Positions 15,824 through 27,853 of a stretch of DNA of 33,027 nt are shown piece after piece; positions within the stretch are counted from its first letter, which is position 1; the number at the start of each line of letters is the position of its first letter. Location of the stretch: contig JANQQD010000070.1 in assembly GCA_028285185.1 (NCBI GenBank), forward strand, positions 1 through 33,027, written 5' to 3'. The notes beneath the pieces were generated by a model. The model had not been told where the DNA came from and did not search any database. It saw only the letters and a list, made by a program, of their open reading frames with translations. The stretch is from Anaerolineae bacterium (GTDB lineage Bacteria > Pseudomonadota > Alphaproteobacteria > DSM-16000 > Inquilinaceae). Position numbers and translations under genes: made by a program.

Positions 15824-17208
15824 GCCCCTGTCCTCGCCGGGCGGAGCTTGCGAATGAGCGCTTTGAAGCGTGATGCGCCTCGAGTCAATATTTTATGGGC
15901 CCTGACATACGGTGCCATCTGTCGATCGTAGTCAGCGAGCGTGCCGCCCCGTGCAATAACGTCCGCGAAGGCCATAGACGAGCGGTCTGCAATAACTGAG
16001 CGAAGATCATAGACCCAGCGTCGCAAAATATTCCTGGCAATCATTGGATCAACTCGCTTGCGAGGCGCCCAGATGCCCTTGGACTTGCGCCGAGCGAGGC
16101 GATGCGCCAGACCCTGGCGGCGGTGGCGCAAACCGGAGGATTGACTTTCGACCACCTGTGCTACCGTGACCTCATTCATGACAAGGTCGCCTGATTGAGT
16201 GGCCTTGCGTATCATTTCATCGATTGTCTCATTGCGGGTGACAACGATATTTGAGCCTCTGTAATCATTGACGTATTCTGGTATCCAGGCATCCCCTACG
16301 GCAACATCAGCACACTCTGCCAACACATCATCACAAAACTCGCAGGCAGGGTTCTTGAATTGCCCCTCTCCCCAGTCGCCACCTTTCACATTGGCCATAG
16401 GCGTCACAATGAGATCCTGTGAGGTTTTATTGTGAGAGCTGAAAGCAAAACCATATCGGGATGCCGGTCGATCGGCGATTTTATAGCGAAAATCAAAATC
16501 CTCTAGTGTTCCAGGATGCCGGCCTTTCTGCCATGCAAGATAATCTGCAAAATACCTGCTCTTAAGATGACCACAAACAAGGCCAATCGTATATGCGATT
16601 CGATCGGATGGAATTAGGCCAGCGAACTGCAGAAGTCGAATGCTTTTGATAAAGCATGGAAGACCAATGATTGCGAACCGCTTATTAGTGGTCGCAATCA
16701 TTGGAAGAACGTTCATCATTGTAACTGGATAGTATCTTGATTTTGCGCCTGATTTTATGTCATTCTCAATATTAGAAGTCCCAAATTCAAATAACGCATC
16801 ACCTTCCATTTCTCGTTCCGAAGGTTTTACATGTACGACAATATCGACCATATCTTGCTTGAGGAACTCTGCAGCGAGCCAGCTTATGAGACCGCCAGAG
16901 CTTCCATTTGCTCTGTAGTCAGAGACCGCAACATGCCCTGCAAGTGTTGATTTATAATGACCAATTCTTGTGTCATGGCGTAAATCATAGTAAATGGATT
17001 CTGAAATCTCGGTTTCATTTTGACCTTCTCCCGACATGGGGCAGATTTCTGATAAAGATGCATCTTTGGAATTATCATTATCTATTGCGACATAATGACC
17101 AGCGTCATTGAAGCCGATATCAAAACTTTGCGGCGCGGCAAAAGCACAGGCGCCGCACCCTATACAATTGTCATTTTCAATGACGTCGCTGATTTGCGTA
17201 ATTGGCAT
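15817..17208 (-). CDS. FrhB/FdhB-like iron-sulfur protein (coenzyme F420 hydrogenase beta-subunit family)
   Basis: The 463-residue protein starts with a ferredoxin-type cluster motif, C15-IG-C18-GA-C21, with C56-P completing a 4Fe-4S site. The FrhB N- and C-terminal domains follow: SSGGLISWLAAEFL, AIIGLPCFIKSIRLLQ, and CEFCDDVLAECADVAVGDAW, the characteristic cysteine region before the G-D-x-W motif. Proteins of this family outside methanogens are often found with polysaccharide pyruvyl transferases and are probably redox enzymes acting on a flavin or sugar; true F420 use is unlikely to be inferable. GC falls to about 35% in 16681-16800, far below neighbouring genes, which suggests recent acquisition. 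The ATG at 17208 has GGAG upstream. Confidence 0.85.
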   Translation of the reverse strand: MPITQISDVIENDNCIGCGACAFAAPQSFDIGFNDAGHYVAIDNDNSKDASLSEICPMSGEGQNETEISESIYYDLRHDTRIGHYKSTLAGHVAVSDYRANGSSGGLISWLAAEFLKQDMVDIVVHVKPSEREMEGDALFEFGTSNIENDIKSGAKSRYYPVTMMNVLPMIATTNKRFAIIGLPCFIKSIRLLQFAGLIPSDRIAYTIGLVCGHLKSRYFADYLAWQKGRHPGTLEDFDFRYKIADRPASRYGFAFSSHNKTSQDLIVTPMANVKGGDWGEGQFKNPACEFCDDVLAECADVAVGDAWIPEYVNDYRGSNIVVTRNETIDEMIRKATQSGDLVMNEVTVAQVVESQSSGLRHRRQGLAHRLARRKSKGIWAPRKRVDPMIARNILRRWVYDLRSVIADRSSMAFADVIARGGTLADYDRQMAPYVRAHKILTRGASRFKALIRKLRPARTGAW

Positions 17209-18595
17209 GAATGTTCATGCTCCGTCACAATATTATAGGTAAGGTGGGCATTGCATGGCGATTGACGATTTGATCTTGGGTGGACTTCGCTTGAGTCTCA
17301 AACCGCGATCTGCTCTCGAACTGGCCGTGCTAGTCAACGTGGTGCCGATTTTTGTACCCGGCGACAGGGCACGAACGCACTGACCCGCTGGCAAGATCCG
17401 GGCCGTGACGCGTACCGGTGAAGCGAAAGGTGCGGCCACTCACTTTCAAGTAGACACCTTCAAGTGAGCACCCTCGCCGTTGGCTCCGGTCGCGTTGGCG
17501 ACACCGATCACGGTGTTGGAGACGCTGACGACCGAGCCCGAGATCACCCCGGTGACGACCATACGGAATGGCACCGCTCTGCCGCCGCGATCTCGTGATG
17601 ATTTGCGGTGTGGGAGCGTCATGGCTCTGACCTCCAGATTGCGGCTTGCTTTCAGAGCGACAGCCGACGGTGACCACGTCTTCTCTGTGTCGCGATGCGG
17701 AAGATAAGCTCCTATCCTTGGTGAAGTAACGCCCGAGAATCCCGGAAATCTTTTCCGGAAATCTCTGAACTATCGAATATAGGCACATTAACCAATGATC
17801 ATTTCTTAAGTCAACCTTGGAATATTTCTGTGCAATTTTGCGGTTATGCGCTACATATTTGACTCAGAGTTCATTCAATTGCAGAGTTTCGTGCGCAGAA
17901 TTGTAATGGAGGGGGGCTGCTTCTTTTGCGGGAAACCCCAAGACGCCTCGCTCACCGGCCTCCATCACGTGGCGGCCTGGGACGAAGGCGATCCTCACTT
18001 TGTGGCCGTTGGGATGCTGGCGGCAAGGGGTGGCGCTGGCGGGAAATGCCCAAAACGGGGGACACGTCCGCCATCTAGGAACAGTGTGCTCGGAGAGATC
18101 TTGCAGACGTCTGAACGCGTGTCTTCCAGCTTGGCGACGCATTTCTCGGCAGGCCGTCGGGCCATCCCAGTGCAAGCCTTGGTCGGAGGCGATCGATCCG
18201 GATCAGGATCGCTTCCGACAGCGCATAGAGGACCGCCAATTCGGCCGTGCAGGCCTTCAGCGAACCGAACATGACCATCGGAACCGCGAATAAGGGCGGC
18301 TCAAGCGTCAGTGGCCGGTTCGCGGGTTGGCGTACCCATACGACGGAGGTGGTCCACACCGGGCCGCCTCCGAACATTGTCCGCCGCTCCTGACGAACCT
18401 GGCAGCCCATAGGTTGGTCTCTCGCCCGAAGCGTCCTGCCCCAAGGCATCGTGACGGCCAATCGACCGCCGTCCGCCAGCAATGCTTGGTCACCGTGATG
18501 TCCGGAATAGCCGAACGGCGCTTCCTGCAATACACTTACTCATATTCCCGACACCGCTGGCGCAGACCGGCCAACAACCGACACGGAGGCACCCC
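17209..18595. other. Gene-poor 1.4 kb stretch, mixed composition
   Basis: No convincing large gene is present. Composition changes abruptly: AT-rich near 17700-17930 and GC-rich on both sides. One short minus-strand frame with a ribosome-binding site is listed separately. A plus-strand frame from 17846 encodes CFFCGKPQ followed by LHHV, loosely like an HNH or zinc-binding start, but degenerates into low-quality sequence. A minus-strand frame (18075-18530) reads plausibly in part but starts at TTG and has weaker third-position GC than real genes here. It looks like a graveyard of partial genes beside the AT-rich island. Confidence 0.5.
17446..17622 (-). CDS. Possible small protein, 58 residues
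   Basis: The ATG at 17622 is preceded by GGAGG about 9 bases upstream. The product has a basic start (MTLPHRKSSRDRGGR), then a Val/Ser/Gly-rich, beta-prone stretch (VVTGVISGSVVSVSNTVIGV) and ends in GANGEGAHLKVST. I recognise no family. The Val-Ser-Asn pattern recalls secreted beta-repeat proteins, so it may be the front end of a broken longer gene: just after the stop another frame continues with APFASPVRVTARILPAG, which a frameshift could join. It is listed because of the good ribosome-binding site, with low confidence that it is expressed. Confidence 0.3.
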   Translation of the reverse strand: MTLPHRKSSRDRGGRAVPFRMVVTGVISGSVVSVSNTVIGVANATGANGEGAHLKVST

Positions 18596-19930
18596 ATGGA
18601 GTTCCGTCCGCTTGCCGCCAACAGTCCGCATCTGCAGGGGCACGCCAGACCGGAGATCATGGCCATTGGAGATTCGATCTTCAACGGCGTGCGGTCGTTC
18701 ACGATCAACGAGGATCTGGCAAACGCGTCCCCGCCGGCCTTCGTGGCGCGAGGGCTGGGGCTGCACATGGTGCAGCCGGACTATCGCCGGCCCGTGCTGT
18801 TCGACGTGGAGCAAGAGCTGCGCGACGGTATCGACCTCGGGCGCTTCTACCGGAACATCGTCGACAACGCCGACCGGTGGCTGGAAGAGCGGGGCGAGTG
18901 GTCCAACCACCGCTTCTTCGACAACATCTCCGTCGCGGGCTTCGCCTATCGCGACATGCATGTGGCCACGGCCGGGTTCGCCCGCGCGCATATCCGCACC
19001 CTGGTCGACCGGCTGAAGATGCGCGGCAGCCTGGATTTCAACATCGTCACCGAACTCTTCATGGCGCTGAACATCGCCTTCGTGTTGAACCCCACCAGCG
19101 AGCCGGAGCTGGACGACCTGACCCAGCTTGAACAGGTGGCGTCGCGCCGGCCCAAGCGGCTGCTGATCAACATCGGCAACAACGAAGGGCTGTTCGGCAT
19201 GGGCATGAGCGCCAGTTTCTCACGCGTCAGCCTGCAGCAGCTGCGCATGATCCCGGAGCTTGCCAAGGAACTGGCCGGGGTTTTGAAGACCCACTGCGCC
19301 GACGTGGGCAAGTTCTATTTCAACACGCTTCTTCGGCCGCGCGTGCTGGCCAACCTGTCGCCCCGCACCGATCATGAGATGTTCAACCCGCCACCGCGTG
19401 GTGGGTACTTCAAACGCTACGTGGCCCGCCTCGGCTCGATGAACGGCATGTCGGCCGACCAGATGAAGGACTTCGACAACGAGATTGCCAAGGTCAACCG
19501 GGCGACCGAGATCGCCATGAAGGCCGTCTTCGGCCGGCAGCAGGACAAGCTGGTGTTCATCGATCTCTACAAGATGGTCGACGGATTCGACACCAAGCAT
19601 TTCGGCCAGGGCCGGCGGCTGAAGGTCGAGGTCGGCGGGCGGACGCTGCACATCAGCAACTATCCGTTTTCCGCCAATGCCTTCGGCTTCCGCCAGGGTG
19701 GGATGTTCGGCCTGGACAACATGCATCCCACCTGTGTGGGCTATGCGCTGTTGGCCAACACGATGGGCAAGGCCATTGCGGCGGCAGAGCCGGGCCTGAA
19801 GTACCGCAATGCGGACTTCGACGATGCGGCCGCCGGTGACACGCTGATCATGAACCCGCCGCGAAGCCTTGACCGGCTCGGCGTGCTGATGGGCCTCGTG
19901 GGCCTGATCGGCGGCGCGATGATGGGGTAG
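18596..19930 (+). CDS. SGNH/GDSL-type hydrolase
   Basis: The 444-residue protein has the SGNH blocks in order: IMAIGDSIFNG (block I, S27 nucleophile), LINIGNNEG (block III, N195 or N196) and LDNMHPTCVGY (block V, D374 and H377). Block II glycine may be in ISVAGFAYRD. It therefore probably hydrolyses an ester or carbohydrate-linked acyl group. No signal peptide is visible, so it seems cytoplasmic, unusual for such a long member. The size (typical members are 200-250) and the middle region 205-360 are not explained by the core fold. A GGAGG ribosome-binding site 7 bases ahead supports the ATG at 18596. The C-terminal hydrophobic end (LGVLMGLVGLIGGAMMG) could contact a membrane. It is convergent with clpB. 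Confidence 0.85.
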   Translation: MEFRPLAANSPHLQGHARPEIMAIGDSIFNGVRSFTINEDLANASPPAFVARGLGLHMVQPDYRRPVLFDVEQELRDGIDLGRFYRNIVDNADRWLEERGEWSNHRFFDNISVAGFAYRDMHVATAGFARAHIRTLVDRLKMRGSLDFNIVTELFMALNIAFVLNPTSEPELDDLTQLEQVASRRPKRLLINIGNNEGLFGMGMSASFSRVSLQQLRMIPELAKELAGVLKTHCADVGKFYFNTLLRPRVLANLSPRTDHEMFNPPPRGGYFKRYVARLGSMNGMSADQMKDFDNEIAKVNRATEIAMKAVFGRQQDKLVFIDLYKMVDGFDTKHFGQGRRLKVEVGGRTLHISNYPFSANAFGFRQGGMFGLDNMHPTCVGYALLANTMGKAIAAAEPGLKYRNADFDDAAAGDTLIMNPPRSLDRLGVLMGLVGLIGGAMMG

Positions 19931-19955
19931 CCGCGGCCTTCGTCTACGGGGCGTG

Positions 19956-19985
19956 GCCCCCGGCTGCCTCTTCGACAGCCGGGGC
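19956..19985. terminator. Hairpin between convergent SGNH hydrolase and clpB genes
   Basis: A 9-bp stem (CCCCGGCTG 19958-19966 with CAGCCGGGG 19976-19984) has a 9-base loop and sits in the 63-base gap between two convergent stops. T-tracts are weak on both sides, so termination could be Rho-assisted. Confidence 0.5.
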
Positions 19986-19993
19986 TGTTCCAG

Positions 19994-22597
<2,604 letters not shown>

Positions 22598-22889
22598 ATG
22601 CACGCTCCCCTAAGAACGGCCCGAAGCGTCCTACCATAGGCCCGCCTCAGCCCCGACCCACCGAAGTGCGATCCGGGAAGTCCTTGGTCTGGTTTCGTTT
22701 TCTATGTAGGGATGGACAGCGGAGCCACAAGGGCGAGGCGGAAACGCGTGGGCGACGATGCCGCCGGCACCCTGACGCACGGTCCCACAGTCCACCGCTC
22801 GCGGATCTCTCGCGCGGTCGTGACTGGCTGCAACGCAGACGTGCCCCATCTCCCAAGGCGAGGCAGAGACAGCGCAAGGGGAGACCTCC

Positions 22890-23720
22890 ATGCAACGGCG
22901 CGCGTTCCTGATGGCCGGCACGGCCGCCCTGGCGATACCCGGCACGGCAGTTGCCGCCCCGTCGGCGGATCTGTGGAACCGGTGGACCCGGCACGACCCC
23001 AATGGCACGGGCACGGTCGACCATTCGGCATGGTCGGCCTTCCTGGGCCGGCATCTCGTAGCCGGCGGGGACGGGATCAATCGGTTCCGATACGCGGCTG
23101 CCCGGAACGACATGCCCGCGCTGTCCGGCTATCTCTCGGCGCTGTCGGCCACACAAGTGAGCCTGCTGAACCGCACCGAACAGTTCGCCTACTGGGTCAA
23201 CGTCTACAACGCCGTCACCGTGAAGGTGATTCTCGACAACTACCCGGTTGCCAGCATCCGTGACATCGACATCTCACCGGGGCTGTTCGCCGACGGTCCC
23301 TGGGGGGCAACACTGTTCCAGGTGGAAGGCGAGAGCCTCACTCTGGACGATGTGGAGCACCGGATCCTCAGGCCGATCTGGCGCGACCCGCGCGTGCACT
23401 ATGCCGTCAACTGCGCCGCGCTGGGCTGTCCCAACCTCCAGCCAACGGCTTTCACGGCTGCGAACACACCGTCGTTGCTGGAAGCGGGCGGGCGGGCCTT
23501 CGTGAACCATCCGCGGGGGGCGCGTGTGGAGGGGGGCGAGCTGCACATCTCCAGCATCTACGAGTGGTTCAAGGAGGATTTCGGCGACACTGATGCCGGG
23601 GTGATCGCGCATCTACGCCAATACGCCACCGGCGGGCTGGCCGCGGCGCTGGCTGGCATCAGCGACATCGACGACGACAGCTACGACTGGTCGCTGAACG
23701 ACGCGGGGTCGATCGGCTGA
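22890..23720 (+). CDS. DUF547 domain protein, exported
   Basis: The 276-residue protein starts with MQRRAFLMAGTAALAIPGTA, a signal peptide with a twin arginine (RRAFL) that may use the Tat pathway; cleavage is near AVA-AP. The body matches DUF547: LNRTEQFAYWVNVYNAVTVK, the segment ending in RDPRVHYAVNCAALGCPNL with its paired cysteines, and SIYEWFKEDFG. The domain is common in proteobacteria and its activity is unknown; the Asn/Cys/His conserved residues recall papain-like folds. The ATG at 22890 has AAGGGGAG upstream. It is divergent from clpB, with 292 bases between in which I see no gene. Confidence 0.88.
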   Translation: MQRRAFLMAGTAALAIPGTAVAAPSADLWNRWTRHDPNGTGTVDHSAWSAFLGRHLVAGGDGINRFRYAAARNDMPALSGYLSALSATQVSLLNRTEQFAYWVNVYNAVTVKVILDNYPVASIRDIDISPGLFADGPWGATLFQVEGESLTLDDVEHRILRPIWRDPRVHYAVNCAALGCPNLQPTAFTAANTPSLLEAGGRAFVNHPRGARVEGGELHISSIYEWFKEDFGDTDAGVIAHLRQYATGGLAAALAGISDIDDDSYDWSLNDAGSIG

Positions 23721-23739
23721 GTGGCTGAGCGGGCGGCAA

Positions 23740-23776
23740 TTGACTTGGGCAAAGGGCCCGTGCTTCAACCGGGCCC
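23740..23776 (+). promoter_or_regulatory. Possible promoter and hairpin abutting the MOSC start codon
   Basis: A TTGACT -35-like box (23740-23745) is followed by a perfect 7-bp hairpin (GGGCCCG 23754-23760 with CGGGCCC 23770-23776, 9-base loop) that ends directly at the ATG at 23777. No Shine-Dalgarno sequence is visible. The -10 position is poor (CTTCAA). The hairpin could end the DUF547 transcript or restrict access to the MOSC start. Confidence 0.3.
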
Positions 23777-24535
23777 ATGCCTGCCACGATTGCTGCGATT
23801 CACTACTATCCGATCAAGGGTCTGAACCACCAGCCGCTGGATGAGGTCGCGCTCGCGGCCGGACAGGGTCTGCCGGGCGACAGGCGGTTCGCCATCGCCC
23901 ACGGCGCCAGCAAATTCGACCCGGCCGACCCGCAATGGGTGGCCAAACGGAACTTCCTGGTGCTGATGCGCAACGCCAAGCTGGCGACACTCGAATCCGC
24001 CTATGATGACGCCACCGGTATCCTGACCATCAAACGCAACGGCAAGCAAGTGGCCCGCGGCAACATCACCACGCCTGTCGGCGCCGGCCTGATCAACCAG
24101 TTCTTTGCCGCCTATATGGGCGAAGAGGCGTTGGGCGCGCCGAAGCTGGTGCAGGCCCGGGGCATCTCCTTCACCGATGTGAGGGAGGATTATGTCTCCC
24201 TCATCAACCTCGCTTCCGTGATGGACCTGGAGCGCGTTGCCCGCAGACCGGTCGACCCCTTGCGGTTCCGCGGCAACCTGCTGCTCGACGGCCTGGACGC
24301 CTGGGCGGAGTTCGATCTGGTCGGCCGCACTCTCGCCATCGGCGGCACCCGCTTGCGGGTGGTCGACCGGATCACGCGGTGTGCCGCGACTGAAGTGAAC
24401 CCGGCGACCGCGGAACGGGACATCAATGTGCCGAGACTGCTGATGGGCGGCTATGGCCATTGCGACTGCGGCATCTATGCCGAAGTCATCGAGGGCGGCC
24501 GCGTTGCTCTTGGGGATGCGTTAGGCGCCGAGTAA
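23777..24535 (+). CDS. MOSC domain protein
   Basis: The 252-residue protein resembles the YcbX/mARC-type molybdenum-cofactor sulfurase C-terminal (MOSC) group. The N-terminal beta-barrel part begins ATIAAIHYYPIKGLN and contains GLPGDRRFAIAHG; the MOSC core carries FRGNLLLDG (165-172), DRITRC with C202, then T205-x2-NPATAERD. The cysteine matches the Moco-coordinating cysteine of the family. Such proteins reduce N-hydroxylated compounds or bind the cofactor; partners are not encoded here. There is no signal peptide. It lies 56 bases after the DUF547 gene on the same strand, but a hairpin separates them. With DUF547 it sits between DUF4167 and clpB, inverted relative to both. Confidence 0.88.
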   Translation: MPATIAAIHYYPIKGLNHQPLDEVALAAGQGLPGDRRFAIAHGASKFDPADPQWVAKRNFLVLMRNAKLATLESAYDDATGILTIKRNGKQVARGNITTPVGAGLINQFFAAYMGEEALGAPKLVQARGISFTDVREDYVSLINLASVMDLERVARRPVDPLRFRGNLLLDGLDAWAEFDLVGRTLAIGGTRLRVVDRITRCAATEVNPATAERDINVPRLLMGGYGHCDCGIYAEVIEGGRVALGDALGAE

Positions 24536-24655
24536 TCAGGCGCATAGTCGGCTGACGGCGAATCGCCAAACCAAGCCGACCGGCCATCCCGCTCTTCCGG
24601 GCCAAGAAATCGATATAATGGGCGGTGTTCAGTTTGCCGGCGGCATGCCGGCTGA

Positions 24656-25459
24656 TCAGACGCCGAGATCGGCCTGATCGACCGGGTCGGATGAGGGATT
24701 TTCCGCCGTCTCGGCGCTGCCATTGGTGCCCGTCCTGCGCTGGCGGCCCGCCGCCCGGCGACGCCGCGGCGGGCGCGACGGCTCCTCCTCCGCAGCGGCT
24801 GCAGGTTCGCTGGCGTGGCCGTTGCCGGACTCTGCCGGCGGTGCCTCCGCCTCGAGCGGCCCTGCATCCTTGCCATTGCCGCCTTCGATCTGGTCCTCGC
24901 CCGCATCGCGGGGATCCGCCTGGCGCGGATCTTCCCCGAACTCCACCAAGGGTTCGCCCTGGTCGCGCGGATCGGTATCCCGAGCGGCAAATCCGTTCTG
25001 CTGCTTGTCAGGCTCCGCGGCCCCGTTGCGCGACGCCGCCTCGGCACGGTCCCGGCCTTCGCTGCGGCCACCGGCATCCTGGCGCAGTGTCCCGCCGCGT
25101 GCGCCGTTGTCCCGTGCGCCATCACTGCCCTGCTGCACAGGGAAAGACTGGCTATTGTTGTTGTAGGGCTGTTGTTGATGGGGCTGCTGCTGGGCCTGGG
25201 CGTGTGCCTCATTCACCGCCAGAATAATCCGATAATAATGCTCGGCATGCTGGAGGTAGTTTTCCGCCATCACCCGATCACCGGAGGCGCTCGCATCGCG
25301 TGCCAGGGCCAGGTACTTTTCATGCACCTGATAGGCATTTCCGCGAATACGTACGTCGGGTCCGCTGCTTTCATAGGTCTGATTGCGGTTCGGCAAATTC
25401 GGGCGCCTGTTTCCGCCATTGCGACCGCGCGGCCGACGATTGTTCGGTCCCTGTCTCAT
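24656..25459 (-). CDS. DUF4167 family protein
   Basis: The 267-residue protein has the compact DUF4167 domain at its N terminus: basic MRQGPNNRRPRGRNGGNRRP, then NQTYESSGPDVRIRGNAYQV and KYLALARDASASGDRVMAENYLQHAEHYYRII. The rest is low complexity, with Gln/Asn-rich then Glu/Ala-rich stretches and a basic patch (RPPRRRRAAGRQRRTG), as usual for alphaproteobacterial members. The basic, RGG-like ends suggest nucleic-acid binding, possibly RNA; this is inference. The ATG at 25459 is preferred to a TTG three codons earlier because the conserved MRQ start follows. It lies 198 bases downstream of prmC in the conserved prfA-prmC-DUF4167 order. Confidence 0.9.
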   Translation of the reverse strand: MRQGPNNRRPRGRNGGNRRPNLPNRNQTYESSGPDVRIRGNAYQVHEKYLALARDASASGDRVMAENYLQHAEHYYRIILAVNEAHAQAQQQPHQQQPYNNNSQSFPVQQGSDGARDNGARGGTLRQDAGGRSEGRDRAEAASRNGAAEPDKQQNGFAARDTDPRDQGEPLVEFGEDPRQADPRDAGEDQIEGGNGKDAGPLEAEAPPAESGNGHASEPAAAAEEEPSRPPRRRRAAGRQRRTGTNGSAETAENPSSDPVDQADLGV

Positions 25460-25656
25460 GAACAACAAATACCCCTAAGTGGTCATGCCCATTGCCAACT
25501 TATGCGACGTGAGGCTGGGTTCCCCCGGCCAAATGGCTCGCCCGGTTCGGCAAGTATCCTGGCGCCATCGGCGGCAGTTAGGTGGGAGGCGCAATCTGGG
25601 CGATTGCGCGAGCGCTCGGTCGTCTGAGTCCGAATACGCCCATAACATTGATGACC

Positions 25657-26574
25657 CTAACCCGTCTCGCTTCGCATTCCAACCCGATTCTGCGCAACCA
25701 CGCAACGGTCCACACCTGCAAGATCCGCCTTGACTTCGGCAATGGCTAACGTGTGTCGCGACAGCAGTTCTGCAACCGACGATGCTTGCCCCTGCCCGAC
25801 CTCCACAGCCGCAATTCCGCCCGGCCGCAGCAGGTGGGCGACCTGAGGCGCCAGCGCGCGATAGGCGTCCAGTCCATCCTCACCCCCATCCAAAGCCACG
25901 TGCGGATCGAACCGCGCAACCTCGGGCATGAGGGTGTCTATCTCGCTCCCGGCAACATACGGCGGATTAGTTACCATTATATGCACATTTTCGCCAAGCA
26001 CTGCCTTTCCCCAATCACCAACGACGAACAGCGCCCTATCGGCGAGGCCGAGGCGCCGTGCGTTATCGCGGGCGCAGGCCGCGGCATCGTGCCGAATGTC
26101 AACGCCGATGCCGATCGCCGCAGGCAGTTCGCTCAAGAGGGCGAGCAGGAGACAGCCACTGCCGGTGCCAAGATCCAGAACGGTATACCGAGCGTGCCGA
26201 TCCACGACGTGGCCCAGGACCGCCTGCACCACGGTTTCGGTGTCCGGCCGGGGGTCGAGGACCGAGGCGTCGATGTGCAGATCGAGGCTCCAGAACTCCC
26301 GCCGGCCAAGAATGCGGCTGACCGGTTCCCGCTTCAGGCGTCGCCGTACCAGGGGGTCAATCGCGGCAAGCTCCGCTGCGGTGGGCGGGCGGTCGCGCTC
26401 AGCCAGCAAGCCGGCCCGATCGAGCGACAGGGCGGCGCCGACGAGATGGCGCGCATCGGCGGCGGGGGACTGGATGCCGGCCTGCCTTAGCTGCCGCGTC
26501 AGCGCCTCTAGCAGCGTCGCGATACTGAGCGGCCCCACCGCCACTGCCGACGCGTCAGTCGGAGATGGTGGCAA
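25657..26574 (-). CDS. prmC: Peptide chain release factor N5-glutamine methyltransferase
   Basis: PrmC methylates the glutamine of the GGQ motif in release factors RF1 and RF2 using SAM, which improves termination. The 305-residue protein has an N-terminal helical release-factor-binding part, then a Rossmann methyltransferase with [20 protein letters not shown] (131-150, SAM site) and the catalytic N-PPY motif in [10 protein letters not shown] (NPPY 203-206). It directly follows prfA and overlaps its end by 20 bases if translation starts at the TTG at 26574; GTG codons at 26544 or 26538 are alternatives. Pairing with prfA is the classical arrangement for substrate and modifying enzyme. Confidence 0.93.
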   Translation of the reverse strand: MPPSPTDASAVAVGPLSIATLLEALTRQLRQAGIQSPAADARHLVGAALSLDRAGLLAERDRPPTAAELAAIDPLVRRRLKREPVSRILGRREFWSLDLHIDASVLDPRPDTETVVQAVLGHVVDRHARYTVLDLGTGSGCLLLALLSELPAAIGIGVDIRHDAAACARDNARRLGLADRALFVVGDWGKAVLGENVHIMVTNPPYVAGSEIDTLMPEVARFDPHVALDGGEDGLDAYRALAPQVAHLLRPGGIAAVEVGQGQASSVAELLSRHTLAIAEVKADLAGVDRCVVAQNRVGMRSETG

Positions 26575-27631
26575 GCCGCGCGGCCTCGTCTTCGGCGGTC
26601 AGCGCATCGACCAACTCATCCAGCGCTTCGCCCAACAGCACGCGGTCGAGCTTGTAGAGGGTCAGGTTGATGCGATGGTCGGTCACGCGCCCCTGGGGGA
26701 AATTGTAGGTGCGGATGCGCTCCGACCGGTCGCCGGACCCGACTTGGCTGCGCCGGTCCGCGGCCCGCTCGGCATCCCGCGCCGCCCGTTCGGCCTCGTA
26801 GAGGCGCGCGCGCAGGATCTTCATGGCCTTGGCCTTGTTCTTGTGCTGTGACTTCTCGTCTTGCTGGGCAACGACGATACCGGACGGCATGTGGGTGATG
26901 CGCACGGCGCTTTCCGTCCGGTTGACGTGCTGACCACCGGCACCGGAGGCCCGGTAGACATCGATGCGCAGATCGCCTTCGTCGATCGCCACATCGACCT
27001 CTTCCGCCTCCGGCAGAACGGCCACCGTGGCGGCGGATGTGTGGATGCGCCCCTGCGCCTCGGTAGCCGGCACGCGCTGGACGCGATGCACGCCGCTTTC
27101 GAACTTCAACCGTGAGAAGACGTTGCGCCCGGTGACGCTCGCGGTCGCTTCCTTGATGCCGCCGATTCCCGTCTCGCTCGCCTCCATCACCTCGAACTTC
27201 CAGCCCTGGATGGCTGCATAGCGCTGGTACATGGCCAGCAGGTCAGCGGCAAACAGCGCCGCCTCGTCACCGCCGGTACCGGCCCGCACCTCCAGGATCG
27301 CATTCCTTGCATCGGCCTCATCGCGCGGCAGCAGCATCACGCGCACCCGGTGTTCCAGCTCCGGCATGCGGGTCTTGAGGGCCTGAAACTCTTCTTCCGC
27401 CAGCGCCTTCATTTCCGGATCGCCGTCGGTATCGGCGATCAGCTCGCCCAGATCGCCCATCTCGCCTTGCGCAGACCTGAGCGCCGCAATCGACTCGGCG
27501 ATCGGCTCGAGGTCGGAATACTCCTTGGAATGGGAGGCGAAGTCCTCCGGCGGCAGCGTGCCCGAAGCCAGCACGTCGCGCAGCTCCTCAAACCGGGCCA
27601 GCACCCTTTCCAGACTCTGATCCAAACTCAC
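26555..27631 (-). CDS. prfA: Peptide chain release factor 1
   Basis: RF1 reads UAA and UAG in the ribosomal A site and triggers peptide release. The 358-residue product has the expected length. It carries the RF1-type codon-recognition tripeptide PAT in [19 protein letters not shown] and the catalytic GGQ in [18 protein letters not shown] near residue 235; the PAT tripeptide (not SPF) separates it from RF2. The GTG at 27631 is preferred: AAGGGAG lies 5 bases upstream and the resulting [18 protein letters not shown] is the normal RF1 opening. The frame continues further upstream to 27682 without a match. It begins the prfA-prmC operon. Confidence 0.97.
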   Translation of the reverse strand: MSLDQSLERVLARFEELRDVLASGTLPPEDFASHSKEYSDLEPIAESIAALRSAQGEMGDLGELIADTDGDPEMKALAEEEFQALKTRMPELEHRVRVMLLPRDEADARNAILEVRAGTGGDEAALFAADLLAMYQRYAAIQGWKFEVMEASETGIGGIKEATASVTGRNVFSRLKFESGVHRVQRVPATEAQGRIHTSAATVAVLPEAEEVDVAIDEGDLRIDVYRASGAGGQHVNRTESAVRITHMPSGIVVAQQDEKSQHKNKAKAMKILRARLYEAERAARDAERAADRRSQVGSGDRSERIRTYNFPQGRVTDHRINLTLYKLDRVLLGEALDELVDALTAEDEAARLATISD

Positions 27632-27853
27632 GACACGACTCCCTTCCCGATCGCAATGGCTGCTGCCCCTTGCGACCGGCATGCACGGTCTTTACACGAC
27701 TGTGCCGTTGCGCGCGACCGCTCGGGCACATCGATGTAATGCTCGCGAGAAGCTCCCGCGCCGCCCGCCATCCTTTTCGGAGAAGTGCAACCGCGGGTAG
27801 GCCGAGCATTCGGGAGCGTCCAGCGGTGACTGCATCAAGATGGTGAGGACGGG

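Noticed and set aside
17846..18274. A protein frame with CxxC and HH resembling an HNH nuclease start
   Set aside because: After about 60 residues the sequence loses gene-like composition, and the key HNH core cannot be identified.
22598..22760. RpoH heat-shock promoter upstream of clpB
   Set aside because: CTTCGG and CCTATGG are present, but the spacing is too long for the known CTTGAA-N17/18-CCCAT pattern.
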